Shown here piece after piece: positions 33,205 through 43,298 of a DNA stretch of 64,000 bases. Each line of letters opens with the position of its first letter. Position 1 is the first letter of the stretch. The DNA comes from Asterella californica (taxonomy: Eukaryota > Streptophyta > Marchantiopsida > Marchantiales > Aytoniaceae), in contig JAYKYS010000015.1 in the NCBI GenBank assembly GCA_036924285.1, positions 124,001 through 188,000 of the forward strand, given 5' to 3'. The notes beneath the pieces were generated by a model, which made no database searches, was not told where the DNA came from, and saw only the letters and a list, made by a program, of their open reading frames with translations. A program made the translations under genes and the position numbers.

Positions 33205-35226
33205 TATCGTGTCGGATATTTTGTGCGTGAAGGATGTCCAGGAAAATGCGAGGTTCCTGGCTGTGGAGATGCTGTGTGCCAAACAGAGACAAGACAGAGA
33301 AGAACAACCACGAAAAAGGAATGCTGCGATATATACCACTCTGAAAGTATGTACACTGTCTATTCTTTCTCCAAACAGCACAAAACTGAGGAAAAGACCA
33401 GAGCGGTCTGTAACCTACTTCAGAAGCCCTAAAACAAACCCCTGAAACGTAACCCTAGTCTGAAATCGCCAAAACGTAGCTCAAAGCAAGAGGAACTTCT
33501 CTTTGCTAACAACCAGAGCCACAACAGTATCATGCGATCCAAACCCAAGTCCAAACCACATCCACACACTAGCTCTTGGCTAAAGCTAGCTACCACAAGC
33601 CATACACAACCAACTAAGTCCTTAACGAACTCAAAAGGACGAAACTTGTAGCGAAGGAACCGAAAAAGACCTATCTGGGAACTTTCTCCTTTCGCCAAAC
33701 GATCTTCAAATGTTGATAGGGTCTCCTTCCCTGACTCCGTTGGCCCAAGAAACCTTCAGATCCGGCTCCCGATAGTTGAGATATCGCTAATTTTCGGTCG
33801 CAGGTGACCGAACCTTCAAAAACTCCTCCCTGCGGCTTAAAACCGCTCACACCGCACAAACGGATCGTCTAAACTGATATCCGTCTTCGCTGGTAGGTAG
33901 ATCTGGCTACTCTGAACCCAACAAGACTCCAAACAAGCCGTTTGGAGTTCTCCTTGCAAAACTACTCGAGAAATTTGGTCGTAGGCTACAAAAAACTGAC
34001 GTAAATCGGCTCCCTGCGGCTCAAATTTGCTCACCACACCCAAACCAACAATCCAATTCACTTACAGTCTTCTCCTATGCGTACATGAGGACTCTCTGAT
34101 TGTGTAGGCACCAAGAACGAAGAGCTTGGCTCACCGATCGCGAAGAACAATCCAATCTCAGGTCGCAGGCGATGAAAACCTGACGCAAGCGCTTCCCTGC
34201 GAGCCAATTTCTCTCACAACTCTCAAACGGCCGATAAAACTTTGTATCGTCTTCAATTTCCTGAAGAACTCGTTGTTCTGATCCCGATGGATCCAAGGAC
34301 AGCAAGTTTGGACTCCGGAACGGCCCGAACGGTCCAACTCTCCTTCACAGGTAACTGAAAACTCCAATTCTGCTCCCTGTGTCTCAATTTCTCCCAGAAC
34401 ACAACCCCCGATCCGTCTCTTCAAGAACCGTCTTAACCTGTGCGTAGCCTGCACAGATCTGAACCCGATGACACCTTGCGCGCGTGTATTGGACTTCCCA
34501 ATTCTCCAAAACATCCACCGACAGGTCGCAGGAACAAGCAAGCCCCTTAAGCAGCCCCCTTACAACAGTCTGTACGTACGAAGTTCAACTCTCAATAATA
34601 AGAAGCAGGCCCCTTGCGTGTTTGATATAACGCCTGAAGCCCCAAATACCCAGTCAGCAAGTAACTAGAGGCCTAGCTTGATTTTACCTTTTTCCGAATC
34701 GCATAACTTCTTCTCTGGATGTCCAAACGAAATAAACAAGATGCCCATGGAAAGCTGACAACGAGCTCTATCCATCTATGCGATAAAAGTAAAGATCCGA
34801 AGTTGCGCCAAAAGCTCGTAAGCTGGGGCCTAGCTTGTTTTCTCCATCTTTCGAGTCCTGTAACTTCTTCACTATGCGTCCAAACGAAGTAGACAAAGTG
34901 CCTATGGAATGCTGACAAGGAGCTTTATCCACTGGTGCGATAAGAACGAAGATCCGAAGTGGTGCCAAAAACCCGTAAGCTGGGGCCTAGCTTATTTTCT
35001 CCATCTTTCGAGTCTTGTAACTTCTCCACTAGGCGTCCAAACGAAGTAGACAAAGTGCCTTTGGAAAGCTGACAAGGAGCTCTACCCATCTATGTGATGA
35101 AAATAGAGATCTGAGATTGTGCCAAAAGCCCGTAAGCTGGGGCCTAGCTTGTCTTCTCATGAGTGTCTTTGGAGCAACAAGTATCGAAGTTTGAATTTCA
35201 AGTAGGAGCCGGTCCACGACACGACA
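33205..35226 (-). repeat. Element C LTR, left copy (3' LTR)
   Basis: 2,022 bp. Not visibly related to the LTRs of A, B, D or G apart from the terminal bases. Contains a triplicated 157-bp unit at 34671-35141. Followed by the reverse-complement polypurine tract TCCACCCCCTCTGAACC. Confidence 0.92.
34671..35151 (-). repeat. 157-bp tandem repeat inside element C LTR (three units plus a partial)
   Basis: Unit starts at 34671, 34828, 34985 and 35142, each beginning GCCTAGCTT, give an exact period of 157 bp. Each unit contains GTCCAAACGAA, GGAA(A/T)GCTGACAA and GCCAAAA...CGTAAGCTGG. The array is also in the right LTR (about 42739-43219). Tandem repeats in an LTR often hold enhancer or promoter modules; that role is inferred only. 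Confidence 0.85.
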
Positions 35227-35246
35227 TCCACCCCCTCTGAACCTGT
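35227..35246 (-). promoter_or_regulatory. Polypurine tract of element C
   Basis: On the minus strand ACAGGTTCAGAGGGGGTGGA precedes the 3' LTR, matching B's tract almost exactly even though the adjoining LTRs are unrelated. Confidence 0.75.
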
Positions 35247-35301
35247 GCATCCTCCGGTATGCACCAGAGATACCAACCAAGGAGTGGACCGGCTTATCGT
35301 C

Positions 35302-38300
35302 CTACTTCCCATCGTAACCAACCTCACCTTCAAGATCTTCTGCATAATCCTCGTCCTCAAACTGAAACTCCGTCAAGATATCTGCTAAATCGACCTCCTC
35401 ATCTCTCTTTTTGAAAATCTTGACGCGTTTACCTACCACTGGTACCTTCAAGCTTGTTCCATCCAACTCTTGCAGGGCGTAAGTTGCGTTGTCATGAACC
35501 TTCTTCACCACATACGGACCAAACCATCTTCTGGAAAACTTCCGGAGTGCACTATGCTGGTTGTCTAGACTGTTGTCATAGACTAACACCCAATCACCTT
35601 CCTTGATATCCCTAGGTCTCAAACGATGTCGCTGATCAAATCTGACCTTGTTCTTCAACCGTGCTTCTCGCAGCCTATCCAAAGCAGTTTGGATATCCTC
35701 TGGTCTTCTCTCTAACTGCCTAATTCGAATAGCAAGAAGCTCTTCTCTAGTCAAATTGTCCTCCCAAGGTAACACACTCCATGTCAGAACATGTTCTTCA
35801 ATCGGCATGATAGGCTTCTGACCTGTGATGAGTTCCACCGGCATGTAACCTGTCACCGAGCTGTGCGTCGTTCTATCTGCCCATAACGCAAATGGTAAGA
35901 GTCGAGGCCACTCGCGCACCCTTCCGTTGCAAGCCTTCACCAAAGCCTTCACAATGGGTGGATGACCACGTTCACTCTTGGCATTCCCTTCGGGGTTGTA
36001 AGCAGTTGTCAGTGACAACCTCACCCCACACCTTGCAAAGAATTCACGAGCCTCATGTGCATCTAGCTCTCCCCGATCTGCAGTGATCTTCCCCACACAT
36101 CCATACCGACAAACAACCTCTTCCAAGAGAAATCTACATACCCCTTCAGTTGTCTTCGTCCGAAGCGCCCTACCCTCGACTTGATTTGAAAGATCCTCTC
36201 TAGCAAGTACCAAGTATCTCATCTGCCATAATCCAACCGGCATAATCACCAAGTCTACCACCCACTTGAAGTGGATTGCCAACGGATAAGTCGGATGTAA
36301 TCCGTCACGATGTCGGATATTCGAATACATCTGACATGTCAAACAAGACTCCACAAAAGATACAACATCCTTGTACATGTTTTTCCACCAATACCGCTCT
36401 TTCATCTTTGTAAAAGTGGCCCAAATCCCTCGATGTCTAGCCCAAAGACTCTCATGGAACGCCTTGAGCAACTTCTGCTGATCTTCCTTGTTGCAAATCA
36501 CCCGTAGCGGTACTCCACCTTTTTGCTTCGATCGCTTCCAAAGAAACCCATCCTGCAACATGAAGTTGTAGGCCTTCCTTCTAACTCTCCGAAACCTCTC
36601 ATCTGTCCAACCTGTCTGCTTAACCATCGTACTAAGGTACCTCCCGATATCAAGCAAATCACCATCATACAACCCTTCAACAAACAACTCATCTTCTCTT
36701 CCTGTCTGTGCAATCGAATAGAACTCTGTACCCACGTCGTCAATGTCTTCTACCATCTCATCTTCCCCATCATATCGAGCCCGAGACAACATATCCGCCA
36801 TCAGATTATCCTTCCCTGCGATATGTCTAAACTCCGGGTTCAACGACTTGATATATGCGATCCATCGTAACATCGCAATATTAGGAGTTGAACAATTCAT
36901 GATCATCCCTAACAACGGCAAGCAATCAGTTTCAACCACCACTACTGCTCCAATCAAATACTCTTTCTCAGTTTTCATAGCTGAAACAATACCTCACAAT
37001 TCTCTCTTCACTTGCGGGTAAGCACGTTGTCGAGCACTTAACACCTTCGCTCCGAACCTAACCGCAAACCTGTCTCCATCCTCATCATCCTGTCCGACTG
37101 CCCATCCAATTGCAACTGGACTTGTATCCACAGTAAGAACCACCGGTCTAGCACCCTTGTAATCAATCCTTCCCAGAACTGGAGGAGATGATAGTAAAGA
37201 CTTCAGCTTCCTTACCGCATCAGTATGCTCTTCCTCCCATCTGAATTTATGACCCTTACGCAACAATCCATACAACGGATCCGCCACATGCGCATAATGA
37301 GGAATCCAAATGTGGTAGAATACACAAGCACCCAAAAATCTTCTTACTTCTGTCAGCGAGTTGCAAACCTCCTTCATCCTTCCAATCGCATCCACCTTGT
37401 TCGGATCTGGCTTCCGACCAAACGATCCACACAAATGACCAACGATCAAAACCTCTCTAACTCCAAATGTAGACTTCGCACCTGACAGCGTAAGATGAAC
37501 TTCCTCAAGTCGAGATAAGATCTTCTCACAGTCTGCGATGTGATCAGTGACGTATCGCCGACACCCTCTCTGATCTAATGCTTCATCCTTCTCATCTTCC
37601 ACACATCCTTTGATGGGGATGTCATCCAAGAATGGCATCGTCTTTTCGGGGATGAAGTCCCTTAGAACTCGATTCATCCCGTTCATCATGTGTGCTACCG
37701 AGTTGGTAGCTCCCTGCGGTAAGGTACACATCCTAACCAACCCCAAAGGTGTCCTCATTGTCGTGAAGCTTCTGCTCTCCTCCGCTAGTTGAAACTGATC
37801 ATACCCCGAGTAAAGATCTCCCATTGAGTAAATCGCTCTTCCTGCAAACGCTTCTGCAAACTCATCCACAATCGGTCCCACCCCTGCATTTCTGATTGTT
37901 ACTGCGTTCACTGGCTGCATGTCTTGGATGAACCGCAGCGACCCATTCTTCTTTGGTACTGTAAACCATCTGCTTGAATATGGTGCAAACGACAGCTCCA
38001 AGATCTTCATCCGCATCTTCTCCTTCAGCAACTCCACTAGTTTGGGCAAGTGAGCCCGCGGTACTGGAATTGGTCTCAGGTTCCATGGCACATGCGGTAC
38101 CGTGAAGATAACCATCGGGGTAACAACGTACGGATCTACACATCCAATCTCAAGTGGCTCAAAAGCAAATGCTTTCCCATGTCTTGAAAGCATCTCCTTG
38201 AAGCACATCCTCTCTTCTGGTAGAAGAGACCCATCAGATCCAATCTTCAGCTCTTCAAGGGTCTTCTCCGTGAACTTGTGTCCTATCATTGCAGGATCTC

Positions 38301-38772
38301 TCAAACTCTTCTCCTTTGAAGCTCGATCCATCTGTTGGTTGGTGTCTTCCGGCAAAGGACCAGCAATTGACTTTACTTTCCTATCCACTGTCTTGTACCT
38401 TGTCTCAACTCGAACCTCCGGCGCACGGAATGATTCGATCACCGAATAGACCTCCCTTGAATGAATCTGCACGACCTTATCCATATCCTCCCATCCAATA
38501 GACATGATCTCTCGCAAGGGATCTTCCAACCCATCCTCTTCATAAACACCAGAAATCCATTCATCCCTTTCTAGCTCACCCAACTCTTTCAACATCAACT
38601 CAACACCACGCAAATGTTTTTGTTCTTTTCTTCTCAGCTCTTCTATCTTCTTGTAGACAGCAATCCCACACTCTGAAAATCCAATAAACCTTGTACAAAA
38701 GGCACTATCTCCATCAAGCGAGAGTACCTTCTCTTGCGCACCACCACAATCCCGCTCTATAGTGGTACTCAA
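35302..38772 (-). pseudogene. Element C pol polyprotein, one nonsense codon
   Basis: About 1,156 codons, open except for TGA at 36994-36996, which replaces the Trp of KRELWG (TGG to TGA). The RT has VPWNLRPIPVPRAHLPKL, YSSRWFTVPKKNGSLRFIQDMQP, GDLYSGYDQFQLA and catalytic F-L-D-D at residues 381-384. RNase H has LTVDTSPVAIGWAVGQDDED and HIAGKDNLMADMLSRA. Integrase has HESLWARH, CLTC, VVDLVIMP, ADRGELDAHE, KSERGHPPIV and RWFGPYVVKKVHDNATY. The first codon is TTG, overlapping the gag stop (TTGA), so pol probably needs frameshifting or reinitiation. The same Trp codon is also TGA in element D. Without that stop the protein would look functional. Confidence 0.9.
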
Positions 38773-41195
38773 CGAAAATCCTTGAACTCTTCACTCACCC
38801 TTGGAAGCGGCTTCTCCCTCAAACGATCTCGGTTGCGCTCGTGGTTGGACGGTACAGTCAGGAACTGTACCGCTCTCTTCCCATCTTGACTTCGGATCCT
38901 AGCATACGCAGATCCGTCGTCCAGTACCTTTGTCTCCATCCGGGTTGCTATGATGAAAGGTTGACCCAGAATGAGTGGGTATGATGTTGCTTCCTGAACA
39001 AAGAAGTTTTGCTCAATAGCAACATCACCTACGCGCACTCTGATGTCTGGACAAGCTCCATACAAGTCTCCTCTCGTGTTGTTGGTTGCTCTTATGACCC
39101 ATCCATGCTCTGTGTCGATCGGCCACTTCTTCCTCTTGTACAGCTCCTTCGACATGATGTTGATTTCTGATCCATGATCGATCAGAGCAACCACCGGCTC
39201 ATCCAAGTCCTCGATCCTCACCAACGTCTCCGTCGTAGCTCGAGCCCAGTGACTGTGGCTGTAATGACTTGAGCTCCGCTTCCCATCCTCCTCTTCATCC
39301 TCGAAATGCACCTTGCGCCTTCGATCTCTTTCTTCCTCTGGAGAATAGACACTGCACCTTGCAAGCTCTCTCTCCTCATCCACTGACATCCTAGTATCCA
39401 AAGCATGTGATAAACCAGTCTCACCCATAATTTGTCGTTTCCGTTTGATGACATCGATGATGACATCATGAAACTCACGCTTGGCGATGCCTAACACTTC
39501 TCTCAAAGTAAACTCCACCTTCGCATTCAGAATGCGATCTTCCAAGACTCCCTTCAAGTCTGTTGAAGCCTCGATATCCGACTGTAGCTTGTACGCAGCC
39601 GGCTTACCCTTCTCCTTCTGAGATTTCTCCTTCGATGGAGAAGGAGCATCGTCCATCGGTAGGTCTTGAGCTCCTGCATCCCGAAGCTCTTGGCGAACCT
39701 TCTCCCCTCGAGTCTGTCTCTTTGAAGAAGTCCCTTCTCCTGAATCCTCTGAATCTCGCCTTCTCTTCTCTTCCAACAACGCTTCGTGTTGGTTCTTGGC
39801 GATGCACGCATGCACCGATAGAGCTTCTATCGGATCCTCCCATCCAGTATCCCTTCTGATCGTTGCAGCTGTCCTCTGCAACGTCTCACGTGTCATCTTC
39901 CCTTTCTGTTTCATGGAGATGGCAGATGACCACAACTCACTTGGCTCAACTTGCTTGTTGAAACTCCTCTCAGCCTGATCCTCAACCCTTGTGCCATAAG
40001 TTCCAGCTTCCACCATTGCAACTGCTTGCGCTGATAGGTGGTCCTCAACCAACTTCTTCATCCCTCCCCTACCAAAGTTGGTCTGAAGAAGTGCACCAGT
40101 ATCCCTCAACGCTACCTTCCCATCCTTCCAGAAGATCACTCCTTGCTGCAGAATATCTGTGAACTCCTTGCAATCTCTGCGCGGATGATCAGTACCATCG
40201 CACCAGATACACCGCTGGATCCAGCCTTGCTTCTCAACCGGTCTTACTCTACTTGTAGATCCCTTCTCTTCCAATCTGGTGAGCTTGATCTGCAGATCTC
40301 TCATTCCACGCAATATCTCCTCAAGGTTTGAGTCATCCTTCTTCGGAGATACCATGGGTGCCTGAACAACTAGAACAACCGGAACAACAGGAACAGCTGG
40401 AGCAACAGGTACTACTTGTCTAGCAACAGGAACTGATCGGACTACAGGAACAGGTGTTACAGCTGTAGGTGTTGGCGCCAGTCTCCTAACAGGAACTTTC
40501 TCTCGTCTCCGCTCCCTCTTGGTAAGCAGACCAACAGCTTCCTCAACCTTCTTCCAGCTGCTGGTCAATCCATCGTCCTCCTCCCGGTCTTCCAGAAGTA
40601 CCTCTAGCTTCTCCTGCAACTTCTCATCTGCAGCCCGAAGAAATAGCTCTGTCTTGTTGGACTGCAACGTCAACTTCTCCATCCTGGTCAGCCGTGAAAA
40701 CTGCTTCTCAAACTCTCTGAGCAACTCAGTAGCTTGTAAACCCTTCCTTGGTTGCTCAACCCACTCCAAGAATGACTTCTTGGTGACTCGATCAGAGTCC
40801 TCCAAGAAGTACTCATCCATCAAGGCACGAGCAAAAGTCTCCCAATCCTTGTTAAAATGCTTCGTTAGCATTTTAACATGATCCCTAATCTCTGGAGCTG
40901 CTGCCAACTCAAACGTCTCAATCATCTCATCTTCTGAGACCCGGTTCAGCTCCATCTCCTTCACATAATGTCTCAGATACCTTGAGACATCTCTTCCATC
41001 AAACTGGTCAATCCTGCTGACCACCGCTTGTAGCGCCTTTGTTGCCAAAGCTTCCTTCCGCTCATCAGATTGTTGCTGCCGTAAGAACATAGTGAAAGCT
41101 TGGAACATCGATGCAGTCGCTGGATCCAACTGCACCTTCGGCAACCCACTTGAACCACTAGCTCCATCTCCATCACCTTTCCCATCCCCACTCAT
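38769..41195 (-). CDS. Element C gag-protease polyprotein
   Basis: Intact frame of 808 residues from the ATG at 41195 (MSGDGKGDGDG-); codons upstream to 41216 have only a TTG. It has the capsid-like region (FDGRDVSRYLRHYVKEMELN, then DRVTKKSFLEWVEQPRKGL), a Pro/Val-rich linker, one CX2CX4HX4C knuckle (CIWCDGTDHPRRDC) and a C-terminal aspartic protease (LIDHGSEINIMS, then LILGQPFI). The active site again reads D-H-G. The stop overlaps the start of pol by 4 nt. It has the same architecture as gag in A, B and D. Confidence 0.92.
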   Translation of the reverse strand: MSGDGKGDGDGASGSSGLPKVQLDPATASMFQAFTMFLRQQQSDERKEALATKALQAVVSRIDQFDGRDVSRYLRHYVKEMELNRVSEDEMIETFELAAAPEIRDHVKMLTKHFNKDWETFARALMDEYFLEDSDRVTKKSFLEWVEQPRKGLQATELLREFEKQFSRLTRMEKLTLQSNKTELFLRAADEKLQEKLEVLLEDREEDDGLTSSWKKVEEAVGLLTKRERRREKVPVRRLAPTPTAVTPVPVVRSVPVARQVVPVAPAVPVVPVVLVVQAPMVSPKKDDSNLEEILRGMRDLQIKLTRLEEKGSTSRVRPVEKQGWIQRCIWCDGTDHPRRDCKEFTDILQQGVIFWKDGKVALRDTGALLQTNFGRGGMKKLVEDHLSAQAVAMVEAGTYGTRVEDQAERSFNKQVEPSELWSSAISMKQKGKMTRETLQRTAATIRRDTGWEDPIEALSVHACIAKNQHEALLEEKRRRDSEDSGEGTSSKRQTRGEKVRQELRDAGAQDLPMDDAPSPSKEKSQKEKGKPAAYKLQSDIEASTDLKGVLEDRILNAKVEFTLREVLGIAKREFHDVIIDVIKRKRQIMGETGLSHALDTRMSVDEERELARCSVYSPEEERDRRRKVHFEDEEEDGKRSSSHYSHSHWARATTETLVRIEDLDEPVVALIDHGSEINIMSKELYKRKKWPIDTEHGWVIRATNNTRGDLYGACPDIRVRVGDVAIEQNFFVQEATSYPLILGQPFIIATRMETKVLDDGSAYARIRSQDGKRAVQFLTVPSNHERNRDRLREKPLPRVSEEFKDFR

Positions 41196-41250
41196 GACTG
41201 CCAATCCCTTCTTCAAAGTTCACACACAGAAGAAATCTCCACCCCAGACC

Positions 41251-41268
41251 TTCACGTCGAGTTCACCA
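41251..41268 (-). promoter_or_regulatory. Putative primer-binding site of element C
   Basis: Minus-strand TGGTGAACTCGACGTGAA lies 3 nt after the 5' LTR and is identical to the B site. Confidence 0.65.
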
Positions 41269-41271
41269 CCG

Positions 41272-43294
41272 TATCGTGTCGGATATTTTGTGCGTGAAGG
41301 ATGTCCAGGAAAACGCGAGGTTCCTGGCTGTGGAGATGCTGTGTGCCAAACAGAGACAAGACAGAGAAGAACAACCACGAAAAAGGAATGCTGCGATATA
41401 TACCACTCTGAAAGTATGTACATTGTCGATTCTTTCTCCAAACAGCACAAAACTGAGGAAAAGACAAGAGCGGTCTGTAACCTACTTCAGAAGCCCTAAA
41501 ACAAACCCCTGAAACGTAACCCTAGTCTGAAATCGCCAAAACGTAGCTCAAAGCAAGAGGAACTTCTCTTTGCTAACAACCAGAGCCACAACAGTATCAT
41601 GCGATCCAAACCCAAGTCCAAACCACATCCACACACTAGCTCTTGGCTAAAGCTAGCTACCACAAGCCATACACAACCAACTAAGTCCTTAACGAACTCA
41701 AAAGGACGAAACTTGTAGCGAAGGAACCGAAAAAGACCTATCTGAGAACTTTCTCCTTTCGCCAAACGATCTTCAAATGTTGATAGGGTCTCCTTCCCTG
41801 ACTCCGTTGGCCCAAGAAACCTTCAGATCCGGCTCCCGATAGTTGAGATATCGCTAATTTTCGGTCGCAGGTGACCGAACCTTCAAAAACTCCTCCCTGC
41901 GGCTTAAAACCGCTCACACCGCACAAACGGATCGTCTAAACTGATATCCGTCTTCGCTGGTAGGTAGATCTGGCTACTCTGAACTCAACAAGACTCCAAA
42001 CAAGCCGTTTGGAGTTCTCCTTGCAAAACTACTCGAGAAATTTGGTCGCAGGCTACAAAAAACTGACGTAAATCGGCTCCCTGCGGCTCAAATTTGCTCA
42101 CCACACCCAAACCAACAATCCAATTCACTTACAGTCTTCTCCTATGCGTACATGAGGACTCTCTGATTGCGTAGGCACCAAGAACGAAGAGCTTGGCTCA
42201 CCGATCGCGAAGAACAATCCAATCTCAGGTCGCAGGCGATGAAAACCTGACGCAAGCGCTTCCCTGCGAGCCAATTTCTCTCACAACTCTCAAACCGCCC
42301 GATAAAACTTTGTATCGTCTTCAATTTCCTGAAGAACTCGTTGTTCTGATCCCGATGGATCCAAGGACAGCAAGTTTGGACTCCGGAACGGCCCGAACGG
42401 TCCAACTCTCCTTCACAAGTAACTGAAAATCCCAATTCTGCTCCCTGCGTCTCAATTTCTCCCAGAACACAACCCCCGATCCGTCTCTTCAAGAACCGTC
42501 TTAACCTGTGCGTAGCCTGCACAGATCTGAACCCGATGACACCTTGCGCGCGTGTATTGGACTTCCCAATTCTCCAAAACATCCACCGACAGGTCGCAGG
42601 AACAAGCAAGCCCCTTAAGCAGCCCCCTTACAACAGTCTGTACGTACGAAGTTCAACTCTCAATAATAAGAAGCAGGCCCCTTGCGTGTTTGATATAACG
42701 CCTGAAGCCCTAAATACCCAGTCAGCAAGTAACTAGGGGCCTAGCTTGATTTTATCTTTTTCCGAATCACATAACTTCTTCTCTGGATGTCCAAACGAAA
42801 TAAACAAGATGCCCATGGAAAGCTGACAACGAGCTCTATCCATCTATGCGATAAAAGTAAAGATCCGAAGTTGCGCCAAAAGCTCGTAAGCTGGGGCCTA
42901 GCTTGTTTTCTCCATCTTTCGAGTCCTGTAACTTCTTCACTATGCGTCCAAACGAAGTAGACAAAGTGCATATGGAATGCTGACAAGGAGCTCTATCCAC
43001 TGGTGCGATAAGAACGAAGATCCGAAGTGGTGCCAAAAACCCGTAAGCTGGGGCCTAGCTTATTTTCTCCATCTTTCGAGTCCTGTAACTTCTCCACTAG
43101 GCGTCCAAACGAAGTAGACAAAGTGCCTTTGGAAAGCTGACAAGGAGCTCTACCCATCTATGTGATGAAAATGGAGATCTGAGATTGTGCCAAAAGCCCG
43201 TAAGCTGGGGCCTAGCTTGTCTTCTCATGAGTGTCTTTGGAGCAACAAGTATCGAAGTTTGAATTTCAAGTAGGAGCCGGTCCACGACACGACA
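41272..43294 (-). repeat. Element C LTR, right copy (5' LTR)
   Basis: 2,023 bp, about 99% identical by eye to 33205-35226, and contains the same 157-bp triplication. Flanked on the right by GCGG. Confidence 0.92.
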
Positions 43295-43298
43295 GCGG

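Larger units (their letters stand above)
33205..43294 (-). mobile_element. Element C: nearly intact Ty3/gypsy LTR retrotransposon in the LINE
   Basis: 10,090 bp on the minus strand with two ~2.02-kb LTRs, flanked by the direct repeat GCGG (33201-33204 and 43295-43298). On the minus strand the LTRs start TGTCGTGTCG and end CGACACGATA, so the termini are TG...TA. Reading the plus-strand start as TGTCG (33210) would leave no TSD; starting at TATCGTGTCG (33205) gives a perfect one, and both LTR copies share those bases. The gag frame is intact and pol has a single nonsense codon. By eye the LTRs differ at about 20 positions plus one indel over 2 kb, so the insertion is young. Confidence 0.93.

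Noticed and set aside
33210..33214. TGTCG as the left edge of element C
   Set aside because: Gives no target duplication; moving the edge to 33205 gives a perfect GCGG and fits both LTR copies.
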